Assembly: GCA_050698355.1 (NCBI GenBank)
Contig: JBOHBN010000295.1
Span: 1 to 30,302 of the forward strand
Reading direction: 5' to 3'
Length of the DNA: 30,302 bases
Origin: JBOHBN01 sp050698355
Lineage (GTDB): Bacteria > Actinomycetota > Actinomycetes > Streptosporangiales > WHST01
Each line of letters opens with the position of its first letter. Within the stretch, counting starts at the first letter, position 1. Both the position numbers and the translations under genes were made by a program. The notes beneath the pieces are model-generated. The model had not been told where the DNA came from and ran no database searches. It was given only the letters and a program-made list of their open reading frames with translations. This document shows positions 1 through 6,763 of this stretch, piece after piece.

Positions 1-396
1 GGCCCCCACCCCGCGTGGCAGCTCACCGTGGGCGACCTGGCCGAGAGCCTCGCCGAACGCGACCTCGACCGGGTCATCTTGGACATGCTGTCCCCGTGGG
101 AGTGCCTCGACGCGGTCGTGGGCGCCCTCGTGCCCGGAGGCGTGTTCTGCGCGTACGTCGCGACCACACCGCAGCTGTCCAGCGTGGTGGAGGCGCTGCG
201 CGCGAGCGAGCGGTTCGACGAGCCCGCCGCGGCCGAGACGATGGTGCGTACCTGGCACGTCGAGGGGCTTGCGGTACGTCCCGACCACCGCATGGTCGGG
301 CACACCGGCTTCCTGGTCACCGCACGCCGGCTCGCTGACGGGGTACGGCCACCCGCGCGCAAGCGCCGACACACCAAGGCGAACCCCTCCAGGTGA
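1..396 (+). CDS. trmI: tRNA (adenine-58-N1)-methyltransferase TrmI, C-terminal part
   Basis: The frame is open from the first base of the window, so the 5' end lies outside; 131 residues remain before a TGA. TrmI uses S-adenosylmethionine to methylate N1 of A58 in the T-loop of tRNA. The visible part contains the acidic ILDMLSPWEC stretch after a conserved Asp-Arg, followed by GGVFCAYVATTPQL, both typical of the catalytic Rossmann domain of this family. The tail is short and basic (RPPARKRRHTK). trmI immediately upstream of arc/mpa is a common arrangement in Actinomycetota, which supports the call. The family is clear; the N-terminal SAM-binding motifs cannot be checked. Confidence 0.9.
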   Translation, partial: GPHPAWQLTVGDLAESLAERDLDRVILDMLSPWECLDAVVGALVPGGVFCAYVATTPQLSSVVEALRASERFDEPAAAETMVRTWHVEGLAVRPDHRMVGHTGFLVTARRLADGVRPPARKRRHTKANPSR

Positions 397-588
397 CGTT
401 CTCGCAAAGTTCGAACGCCGGTACGCCGGGGAACAAGTAGGTTGGCCTCGAAATTGACCAGCGAACCGGCCCACCGAGCCGGGGGCTGCGGGGTTTCCAG
501 GAGCGCCACGCGCTCTTCGTCTTCGCGCCACCCGACCGTGCGGCTGTAGGGTCAATGGTGACGCCTGCGACTTAGGAGGTGAACGCGC

Positions 589-2352
589 GTGGCAGCTCGC
601 GACGATGCAGAAGCGCGCGTGGCTCGTTACGAGAAGGAGATTCACGATCTCACGACCCAGATCTCCTTCCTCGAGGAGGAGCTCGCGACGCTGCGGCGAT
701 ACTCCGATTCCGCACGTGACGTACGTGCGCTCGAGCACCGTCTCACGGAGACGCAGAACAACCTGGCCGACGTAACCGCACAAAACGAGCGGCTGGCGTC
801 GACGCTGCGGGAGGCTCGGGAGCAGATCGTCTCGCTCAAAGAGGAGATCGACCGGCTCGCCCAACCGCCGGCGACGTTCGGCGCGTACCTCGACACCCAC
901 GAGGACGGCACGATCGACGTCTTCACCGGCGGGCGCAAGCTGCGTGTGACGGTCAGCCCGAACGTCACCGTCGACGACCTCCGCCCCGGTCAGGAGCTGA
1001 TGCTCAACGAGGCGATGAACGTCGTCGAGGCGCTGTCGTACGAGACGGTCGGTGACGTGGTCATGCTCAAGGAGGTGCTGGCCGACGGCGAGCGTGCGCT
1101 GGTGATCGGGCACACCGACGACGAGCGCATCGTCCGGCTCGCCGACACACTGCGTGACGGCCCATTGCGTGCTGGCGACTCGCTGCTCGTCGAGCCCAAG
1201 TCCGGTTTCGTCTACGAGCGGATCCCCAAGTCCGAGGTCGAGGAGCTCGTCCTTGAGGAGGTCCCCGACATCGACTACTCGGCTGTCGGCGGCCTCAGCA
1301 ACCAGATCGAGCAGATCAGGGACGCGGTGGAGATGCCGTACCTGCACCGCGAGCTGTTCCACGAGCACCAGCTGCGCCCGCCGAAGGGCGTGCTGCTCTA
1401 CGGCCCGCCCGGGTGTGGCAAGACGCTGATCGCCAAGGCGGTGGCCAACAGCCTGGCGGGCCAGGTGGCGCACCGCACCGGAGAGCCGAACGGCAAGTCG
1501 TACTTCTTGAACATCAAGGGTCCGGAGCTGCTCAACAAGTACGTCGGTGAGACGGAGCGGCATATCAGGCTCGTGTTCCAGCGGGCCCGCGAGAAGGCCA
1601 CCGAGGGCACCCCCGTGATCGTGTTCTTCGACGAGATGGACTCGATCTTTCGCACCCGCGGCTCCGGGGTCAGCTCGGACGTCGAGAACACGATCGTCCC
1701 GCAGCTGCTGTCGGAGATCGACGGCGTCGAGGGGCTGGAGAACGTCGTGGTGATCGGCGCCTCCAACCGCGAGGACATGATCGACCCGGCGATTCTGCGG
1801 CCCGGCCGGCTGGACGTGAAGATCAAGATCGAGCGTCCGGACGCGGAGTCCGCCCGCGACATCTTCTCCAAGTACCTCACCGGCAAGCTGCCGCTGCACG
1901 AGGAGGACCTCGCCGAGTTCGGCAGCGACCAGGACGCGTGCATCCAGGGCATGATCGACCGCGTTGTCGAGCGGATGTACTCCGAGGCGGAGGAGAACAG
2001 GTTCCTCGAGGTCACCTACGCCAACGGCGACAAGGAAACGCTGTACTTCAAGGACTTCAACTCCGGCGCCATGATCGAGAACATCGTGGGCCGGGCCAAG
2101 AAGATGGCGATCAAGGACTACCTGTCGACCAACACCAAGGGTCTTCGCGTCCAGCACCTGCTGCAGGCGATCAAGGACGAGTTCAAGGAGAACGAGGACC
2201 TGCCCAACACCACCAACCCCGACGACTGGGCGCACATCTCCGGCAAGAAGGGCGAGCGCATCGTCTACATCCGTACCCTGGTGTCCGGCAAGGAAGGCGT
2301 GTCCGAGGGACGGTCGATTGACACGGTCACCGGCACCGGTCAGTACCTCTGA
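589..2352 (+). CDS. arc: Proteasome-associated AAA+ ATPase ARC/Mpa
   Basis: This 587-residue protein forms the hexameric ring that recognises pupylated proteins, unfolds them with ATP and feeds them into the 20S proteasome. A coiled coil covers about residues 8-92 (the Pup-binding part), followed by two OB-type beta domains to about 240, then the AAA domain. Walker A GPPGCGKT is at 272-279, and Walker B FFDEMD has Asp348-Glu349. The C-terminus GQYL carries the penultimate Tyr needed to dock on the proteasome alpha ring. Start: GTG 589 with AGGAGGT at 574-580, 8 nt away. The 192 bp before it (397-588) hold no gene. A TAGGGT at 547-552 could be a -10 element, without a convincing -35. It is followed by dop on the same strand. 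Confidence 0.97.
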   Translation: MAARDDAEARVARYEKEIHDLTTQISFLEEELATLRRYSDSARDVRALEHRLTETQNNLADVTAQNERLASTLREAREQIVSLKEEIDRLAQPPATFGAYLDTHEDGTIDVFTGGRKLRVTVSPNVTVDDLRPGQELMLNEAMNVVEALSYETVGDVVMLKEVLADGERALVIGHTDDERIVRLADTLRDGPLRAGDSLLVEPKSGFVYERIPKSEVEELVLEEVPDIDYSAVGGLSNQIEQIRDAVEMPYLHRELFHEHQLRPPKGVLLYGPPGCGKTLIAKAVANSLAGQVAHRTGEPNGKSYFLNIKGPELLNKYVGETERHIRLVFQRAREKATEGTPVIVFFDEMDSIFRTRGSGVSSDVENTIVPQLLSEIDGVEGLENVVVIGASNREDMIDPAILRPGRLDVKIKIERPDAESARDIFSKYLTGKLPLHEEDLAEFGSDQDACIQGMIDRVVERMYSEAEENRFLEVTYANGDKETLYFKDFNSGAMIENIVGRAKKMAIKDYLSTNTKGLRVQHLLQAIKDEFKENEDLPNTTNPDDWAHISGKKGERIVYIRTLVSGKEGVSEGRSIDTVTGTGQYL

Positions 2353-2363
2353 CCTGCCACGAG

Positions 2364-2467
2364 GCGAGGCAAGCAGTATGAGCGAAGGAGCTGATCGCGC
2401 GATACGGTGGCTGGCCGGGCAACTCGGCGAGGTCGCGCGATGCGGTCGCGAGGCAAGCACATGAGCG
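2364..2467 (+). repeat. Duplicated translation-initiation region before dop
   Basis: GCGAGGCAAGCA occurs at 2364-2375 and again at 2448-2459, each followed within three bases by ATGAGCG (2378-2384 and 2461-2467). Between them, a second pair of near-identical 19-mers (2393-2411 and 2431-2449, 16 of 19 matching) surrounds the core TCGCGCGAT. The order is therefore A-B-B'-A'. Each A unit contains a GAGG Shine-Dalgarno-like motif 7-8 nt before an ATG. The second ATG starts dop; the first opens a 28-codon frame. Confidence 0.6.
2378..2464 (+). CDS. Possible 28-residue leader peptide coupled to dop
   Basis: A short frame starting MSEGADRAIRWL and ending GREAST runs from ATG 2378 to a TGA at 2462-2464. 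That stop overlaps the dop ATG by ATGA. GAGG at 2366-2369 lies 8 nt before its start. The gap after arc is 25 nt, so ribosomes leaving arc could restart here and then pass to dop by termination-reinitiation. I recognise no family. It may be a real translational coupler, a remnant of a duplicated dop start, or chance in GC-rich DNA. Supported by position, ribosome site and exact overlap only. Confidence 0.35.
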   Translation: MSEGADRAIRWLAGQLGEVARCGREAST

Positions 2468-3975
2468 TACGCCGGGTCATGGGCATCGAGACCGAGTACG
2501 GCATCTCGGTGCCCGGGCAGCCGGGGGCCAACGCGATGCTCACCTCCTCGCAGGTGGTGAACTCGTACCCGACGGCCGCGGCCGCGCGCGCCCGCAGGGC
2601 GCGGTGGGACTTCGAGGAGGAGACCCCGCTGCGCGACGCGCGCGGTTTCGAGGCGGCCCGCGACATCGCGGACGCGAGCCAGCTCACCGACGAGGATCTC
2701 GGCCTCGCCAACGTGATCCTGCCCAACGGCGCGCGGCTCTACGTCGACCACGCGCACCCGGAGTACTCGTCCCCGGAGTGCACCAACCCCAGGGATGCGG
2801 CGCTGTGGGACAAGGCAGGCGAGCGGGTCATGCTCGAGGCGATGCGGCGCACCGCCGACATCCCCGGCGCGCCGCCGATCCTGCTGTACAAGAACAACAC
2901 CGACAACAAGGGCGCGTCGTACGGCTGTCACGAGAACTACCTGATGAGCAGGTCGACACCGTTCGCCGACATCGTGCGTCACCTCACGCCGTTCTTCGTG
3001 AGCCGGCAGGTCTTCGCCGGCGCGGGGCGGGTCGGTCTGGGTCAGGAGGGCAACCAGCCCGGCTTCCAGATCAGCCAGCGGGCGGACTTCTTCGAGGTCG
3101 AGGTCGGCCTGGAGACCACGCTGAAGCGCCCGATCATCAACACCCGCGACGAGCCGCACTCCGACGCGGACAGGTACCGGCGACTGCACGTCATCCTCGG
3201 TGACGCGAACCTGAGCGAGTTCGCCACGTACCTGAAGCTGGGCACGACCTCGCTGGTCATCGCGATGATCGAGGATGGCTGGCTGGAGGGGGGTCTGGCG
3301 GTGAGCCAGCCGGTCGCCAGCCTGCACGCGGTGTCGCACGACCCGTCGCTGCAGCACCTGCTCGACCTCGCCGACGGCAGGCGGATGACCGCGGTCCAGC
3401 TGCAGATGGAGTACCTGGACCAGGCCCGCAAGTACGTAGAGGACCGGTACGGTAACGACGCGGACGAGATCACCAAGGACGTGCTCGCGCGCTGGGAGTC
3501 GGTGCTGGTACGGCTGGCGGACGACCCGATGCAGCTGCGCCGCGAGCTCGACTGGGTCGCCAAGCTCGGCCTGCTCGAGGGTTACCGGGCCAGGGACGGC
3601 ATCGACTGGGACCACTCGCGCCTGCAGCTGGTCGACCTGCAGTACAGCGACATCAGGCCGGAGAAGGGCATCGCCGGCCGGTTGCTCGACCGGGGCTCCA
3701 CCGACCGTCTCTTCGACGATTCGGAGGTGGCTCGGGCGGTCGACGAGCCGCCTACCGACACACGTGCCTACTTCCGCGGTCGGTGCCTCGCGCAGTTCGC
3801 CAGCCAGGTGACGGCGGCGTCCTGGGACTCGGTGATCTTCGACGTGCCCGGCCACGACTCGCTGCAGCGGGTACCGATGATGGAGCCGCTGCGCGGCACC
3901 AAGGCGCATGTCGGCGATCTGCTCGACCGGTGCCAGACCGCGGAGCAGCTCGTGGCTGCCCTCACCGGCGAGTAA
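2461..3975 (+). CDS. dop: Deamidase/depupylase Dop
   Basis: Dop removes Pup from modified lysines and, where Pup ends in Gln, deamidates that residue. The 504-residue length fits the family. It has the carboxylate-amine ligase fold shared with PafA: GIETEYG near the N-terminus (Glu10 and Glu12), NGARLYVDHAHPEY with the catalytic Asp at 96, a long variable segment at about 38-85 matching the Dop loop that PafA lacks, and NNTDNKGASYGCHENYL in the ATP site. ATG 2461 is chosen because conserved sequence begins right after it and GAGG lies 7 nt upstream; an in-frame ATG at 2440 is possible. Here Pup already ends in Glu, so only depupylation should be needed. The next gene on this strand, pup, is unusually far away (about 750 bp). 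Confidence 0.96.
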   Translation: MSVRRVMGIETEYGISVPGQPGANAMLTSSQVVNSYPTAAAARARRARWDFEEETPLRDARGFEAARDIADASQLTDEDLGLANVILPNGARLYVDHAHPEYSSPECTNPRDAALWDKAGERVMLEAMRRTADIPGAPPILLYKNNTDNKGASYGCHENYLMSRSTPFADIVRHLTPFFVSRQVFAGAGRVGLGQEGNQPGFQISQRADFFEVEVGLETTLKRPIINTRDEPHSDADRYRRLHVILGDANLSEFATYLKLGTTSLVIAMIEDGWLEGGLAVSQPVASLHAVSHDPSLQHLLDLADGRRMTAVQLQMEYLDQARKYVEDRYGNDADEITKDVLARWESVLVRLADDPMQLRRELDWVAKLGLLEGYRARDGIDWDHSRLQLVDLQYSDIRPEKGIAGRLLDRGSTDRLFDDSEVARAVDEPPTDTRAYFRGRCLAQFASQVTAASWDSVIFDVPGHDSLQRVPMMEPLRGTKAHVGDLLDRCQTAEQLVAALTGE

Positions 3976-4018
3976 CTCAGCTGGTCGGTCAGCCGATCCA
4001 GGTGACGTTGAATGCCCA

Positions 4019-4092
4019 GGTCAAGATCCGCTTCTTCCGGCCGTAGCGCAAAGGTTTCTTGGCGCTACGGCCAGGCGAGACGGATCTTGACC
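4019..4092. repeat. 74-nt nested inverted repeat between dop and hicB
   Basis: Outer arms GGTCAAGATCCG (4019-4030) and CGGATCTTGACC (4081-4092) are perfect complements over 12 bp. Inner arms GGCCGTAGCGC (4039-4049) and GCGCTACGGCC (4062-4072) are perfect over 11 bp. The two 8-nt segments between the arms also pair in part, with three mismatches and two G-U pairs, and the terminal loop is 12 nt. Either strand could fold into one long hairpin. It lies between the ends of the convergent dop and hicB genes, so it may terminate both, although no clean U-run follows the stem on either side. It could also be a copy of a small interspersed repeat. Confidence 0.75.
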
Positions 4093-4114
4093 GAAGTCAG
4101 CGGCGAGTCTTCTT

Positions 4115-4510
4115 TCAGCTCACTTTGCGCCCAGCTGCCTCGTCGACGAGCTGCTTCGCTCGCTGGAACGACACACCGAGGACCGTCCCGACGTCCCGGT
4201 AGGGCAGACCCAGCCCGTACAGGCGGGCAGCTGCATCGCGGACGAGCCGGGCAGCCTCGGACTGATTACGCGCGGCCCGCTCTCGGAGTTCGGTTGACTC
4301 TTCAAGCTCAGTGCGCACTTCGTCGGGCAGGTGGACTTCCATTTCCAAGTCGAAGGAATCCTTCGGGACGTCGGTCATGATGGCGATCAGGTCGCGGGCC
4401 ATGGGTTCGACCTCACGTAGGTGACGCGCCTGCGTGGCACGAGAAACCTCCGGCACGTCAACGTGCCAATACTGTCCGGAGCGTCGGACATCGACCTGGT
4501 ACGTCTTCAC
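4115..4510 (-). CDS. hicB: HicB-like antitoxin with C-terminal helix-turn-helix
   Basis: This 131-residue protein has the HicB layout. An N-terminal partial RNase H-like segment (KTYQVDVRRSGQYWHVDVPE, then TQARHLREVEPMARDLI) is followed by a charged helical stretch rich in Glu, Arg and Ala, and a C-terminal DNA-binding segment GLPYRDVGTVLGVSFQRAKQ. HicB proteins neutralise the HicA mRNA-cleaving toxin and repress their own promoter. GTG 4510 is chosen because it forms a GTGA overlap with the stop of the upstream hicA remnant; GTG 4516, with GAGGG 6 nt before it, is the alternative. The frame is open upstream to 4639, but that part overlaps the remnant and is not needed. The gene lies antisense between dop and pup, an uncommon position, and its toxin partner is broken. 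Confidence 0.75.
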   Translation of the reverse strand: MKTYQVDVRRSGQYWHVDVPEVSRATQARHLREVEPMARDLIAIMTDVPKDSFDLEMEVHLPDEVRTELEESTELRERAARNQSEAARLVRDAAARLYGLGLPYRDVGTVLGVSFQRAKQLVDEAAGRKVS

Positions 4511-4605
4511 TTCCACCAGTCGCCCTCGCGTGCCAAGGTCCACTCCACATCGGCGGGGCTGGCGGCCTTGGCGATCATTCGAATCAGATCTCTGCGCCGC
4601 ACCAT
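4507..4605 (-). pseudogene. Internally deleted hicA toxin remnant (32 codons)
   Basis: Reading down from ATG 4605 gives MVRRRDLIRMIAKAA, then VEWTLAREGDWWK and a TGA overlapping the hicB GTG. From memory of the family, actinobacterial HicA toxins of about 60-80 residues start with an RRDLI-like motif, continue to a strand ending in REG, then carry the catalytic Asn-His and a proline-rich strand, and finish with a Gly-Lys-Gly-Trp-Trp-Arg-like tail. Here the REG segment runs straight into a DWWK end. This fits an in-frame deletion of roughly 35-40 codons that removed the catalytic His. The gene order, overlap with hicB and N-terminal motif support hicA ancestry. A toxin function is unlikely. 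Confidence 0.6.
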
Positions 4606-4725
4606 TGTAGTCTACCTGTGGCTTGACGGCCACTCTCAATGGCGCACTAGAAATCGAGACGGATGGACATGCTGATTTGGGTCGCGGGCGGATAGTGTCG
4701 GGGTAGGCACGACACGGGAGGTGTC
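4606..4725. promoter_or_regulatory. Divergent promoter region between hicA remnant and pup
   Basis: This 120-bp non-coding stretch separates the minus-strand hicA/hicB module from pup. On the plus strand TTGACG (4623-4628) and TAGAAA (4648-4653) form a weak -35/-10 pair with a long 19-nt spacer. On the minus strand TAGACT lies just before the hicA start. A small dyad GTAG-T-CTAC (4607-4615) overlaps that minus-strand -10-like site and could be a HicB operator. GGGAGG at 4716-4721 is the ribosome site of pup, 4 nt before its ATG. Assignments rest on consensus matching by eye. Confidence 0.35.
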
Positions 4726-4938
4726 ATGGCGAGCAAGGAGACCGCGGGCGGCCAGAAGCGGACCGACCGGCAGCACGAAGAGGTCGAGGAAGCCGAGGTC
4801 GAGACCGGCAGTGACGTCCAGGAACGGCAGGAGAAGCTGACCGAGGATGTCGACGCGATCCTCGACGACATCGACGAGGTTCTCGAGGAGAACGCTGAAG
4901 AGTTCGTTCGCCAGTACGTCCAGAAGGGCGGGGAGTAG
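4726..4938 (+). CDS. pup: Prokaryotic ubiquitin-like protein Pup (GGE terminus)
   Basis: Pup is the 70-residue protein tag attached through its C-terminal Glu to substrate lysines. Residues 1-28 are polar and probably disordered. Residues about 30-62 (DVQERQEKLTEDVDAILDDI onward) form the amphipathic acidic helix that pairs with the ARC coiled coil. The protein ends in VQKGGE. Because the last residue is encoded as Glu, PafA can use it directly, without Dop-catalysed deamidation. Start: ATG 4726 with GGGAGG 4 nt upstream. The gene is followed by prcB after 67 bp on the same strand. Composition and ending leave little doubt. Confidence 0.97.
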   Translation: MASKETAGGQKRTDRQHEEVEEAEVETGSDVQERQEKLTEDVDAILDDIDEVLEENAEEFVRQYVQKGGE

Positions 4939-5005
4939 CAGCACGCTAGGCTCCCGCTGAAAGCAAAGCCCGAGGTGCTGCCGCGGCAGCGTGGAAAGGA
5001 GTGCT

Positions 5006-5860
5006 GTGTCGTCCTTCCTCGACGGCGCCGGACGACTCCCGGGGGAGTTCACCGCTGTTGGTAACCCCTCGTTCACCGAGTTTCTGGCGCGGCACAACCC
5101 TGACCTCCTGCCCGGCAGGCACACGCTGCCTGACACGGTCGAGGCCGGGGACGTGCGCCACGGCACGACGATCCTGGCCGCGGCTTACGCCGGTGGCGTC
5201 ATCATGGCTGGTGACCGCCGCGCCACGACCGGCAACGTGATCGCCCAGCGCGACATCGTCAAGGTCTACCAAGCCGACGAGTACTCTTGCGTCGGCTACG
5301 CCGGCAGCGCGGGCATGGGTTTCGAGATCGTCCGGCTGTTCCAGGTCGAGATGGAGCACTACGAGAAGATCGAGGGCACGACCCTCTCCCTGGATGGCAA
5401 GGCCAACCGCCTGTCCACGATGATCCGCAGCAACCTCGGCATGGCGCTGCAGGGGCTCGCCGTCGTCCCGCTGTTCGCCGGGTACGACCTCGACACCGGC
5501 ACGGGACGGATCTTCAGCTACGACATCAGCGGCGGGCGCTACGAGGAGCACGCGTTCCATGCCGTCGGCTCCGGTTCGGTCTTCGCCCGCGGCGCGCTCA
5601 AGAAGCTGTTCCGCGAGGGCGCGAACGAGCAGGACGCCGTGCTCGCCGTCCTGCAGGCCATGTACGACGCCGCCGACGACGACTCCGCGACGGGCAAGCC
5701 CGACACCGCGCGCCGCATCTACCCGGTGGTCGCCGCCGTGACCGAGGACGGTTACCGGCAGCTGCCCGCCGAGGAGGTCGGCGAGGTGGTCGAGTCGATC
5801 GTCGCCGACCGGCAGCGCCAGCCCGACGGCCCCACCGCGCCACTGCGCGAGCGCGGCTAG
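5006..5860 (+). CDS. prcB: 20S proteasome beta subunit PrcB
   Basis: PrcB is the catalytic subunit of the bacterial 20S proteasome. The 284-residue precursor has a propeptide of about 53 residues, then HGTTILAAAYAGGVIMAGDRR. Cleavage between Gly53 and Thr54 exposes the N-terminal Thr nucleophile, and the following Asp-Arg-Arg and the later GYAGSAG segment are typical active-site surroundings. GTG 5006 is preferred over GTG 4991 because GAAAGGAG (4994-5001) lies 4 nt before it. The acid-base rich C-terminus ends PLRERG. prcA follows after 51 bp, and the two subunits assemble into alpha7-beta7-beta7-alpha7 cylinders. Confidence 0.97.
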   Translation: MSSFLDGAGRLPGEFTAVGNPSFTEFLARHNPDLLPGRHTLPDTVEAGDVRHGTTILAAAYAGGVIMAGDRRATTGNVIAQRDIVKVYQADEYSCVGYAGSAGMGFEIVRLFQVEMEHYEKIEGTTLSLDGKANRLSTMIRSNLGMALQGLAVVPLFAGYDLDTGTGRIFSYDISGGRYEEHAFHAVGSGSVFARGALKKLFREGANEQDAVLAVLQAMYDAADDDSATGKPDTARRIYPVVAAVTEDGYRQLPAEEVGEVVESIVADRQRQPDGPTAPLRERG

Positions 5861-5911
5861 CCGCCACGACCAACCCCGCCAAGAGCCGACGAAGACCCGA
5901 GGAGCGCCCCT

Positions 5912-6712
5912 GTGACGATGCCGCTGGGCTACATCTCGCCCGAGCAGTTGATGAAGGACAAGGCGGAGTACGCCCGCAAGGGCATCGCGCGCGGGCGCAG
6001 CCTGGCCGCCCTGCAGTACGACGGCGGGATCGTCTTCGTCGCCGAGAACCGCTCGCGCACGCTGCACAAGATCAGCGAGATCTACGACCGCGTCGCGTTC
6101 GCCGCCGTCGGCATGTACAACGAGTTCGAGAACCTCCGCCAGGCCGGCATCCGACTGGCCGACGTCCGCGGCTACACCAACGCCAGGCGTGACGTCACCG
6201 CGCGCGGTCTCGCCAACGCGTACGCCCAGACTCTCGGTGCCATCTTCACCGACGCGCACAAGCCGTACGAGGTCGAGCTGGTGGTGGCCGAGGTCGGCCG
6301 CGCGAGTTCCGCCGAGGACCAGATGTACCGGCTGACCTTCGACGGGTCGGTGCAGGACGAGCAGGGTTTCCTCGTCATGGGCGGGATGGCCGACCAGGTG
6401 AGCTCGGCGCTCGGCCAGGAGTACCAGGAGGGCCAGCCGCTCGCGCAGGTGCTGCGGGCGGCGGTCAACGCGCTCGGCGCGCAGGAGAGCGGCGGGCGCC
6501 GCGAGCTGGCGGCCGACCAGCTGGAGGTGGGCGTACTGGAGCGCGCGCGCACCGGCCGCACGTTCCGCCGCATCCAGGGCGCGCGGCTCGACCGTGTCCT
6601 CGCCGAGACGGCATCGGCCAGCGCGCCGGCGCCGTCCACCGAGGAATCCGCGCAGGCCAGCGAGGGTGGCGAGGAGTCCGGTGGGGCCGGCGAACCGGAG
6701 TCGGACAGCTGA
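5912..6712 (+). CDS. prcA: 20S proteasome alpha subunit PrcA
   Basis: PrcA forms the outer rings that gate the proteasome and bind the C-terminus of ARC. The 266-residue protein starts MTMPLGYISPEQLMKDKAEY and continues ARKGIARGRS, the conserved N-terminal gate and H0 helix. GGIVFVAENRS follows, where the beta subunit would carry its catalytic core. It has no propeptide or N-terminal Thr nucleophile, as expected for an alpha subunit. The last 40 residues are low-complexity and acidic (EESGGAGEPESDS), typical of actinobacterial PrcA. GTG 5912 has GAGGAG at 5899-5904, 7 nt upstream; ATG 5918 is an alternative. Confidence 0.96.
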   Translation: MTMPLGYISPEQLMKDKAEYARKGIARGRSLAALQYDGGIVFVAENRSRTLHKISEIYDRVAFAAVGMYNEFENLRQAGIRLADVRGYTNARRDVTARGLANAYAQTLGAIFTDAHKPYEVELVVAEVGRASSAEDQMYRLTFDGSVQDEQGFLVMGGMADQVSSALGQEYQEGQPLAQVLRAAVNALGAQESGGRRELAADQLEVGVLERARTGRTFRRIQGARLDRVLAETASASAPAPSTEESAQASEGGEESGGAGEPESDS

Positions 6713-6763
6713 CCCGACGTGTTCGGCCGCCACACGGCGGGTCGAACCCGTAGCCTTGGAGGC

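Noticed and set aside
397..588. Possible promoter of arc (TTGACC near 456, TAGGGT at 547)
   Set aside because: The elements are too far apart to form a single promoter and neither has a good partner; mentioned only under arc.
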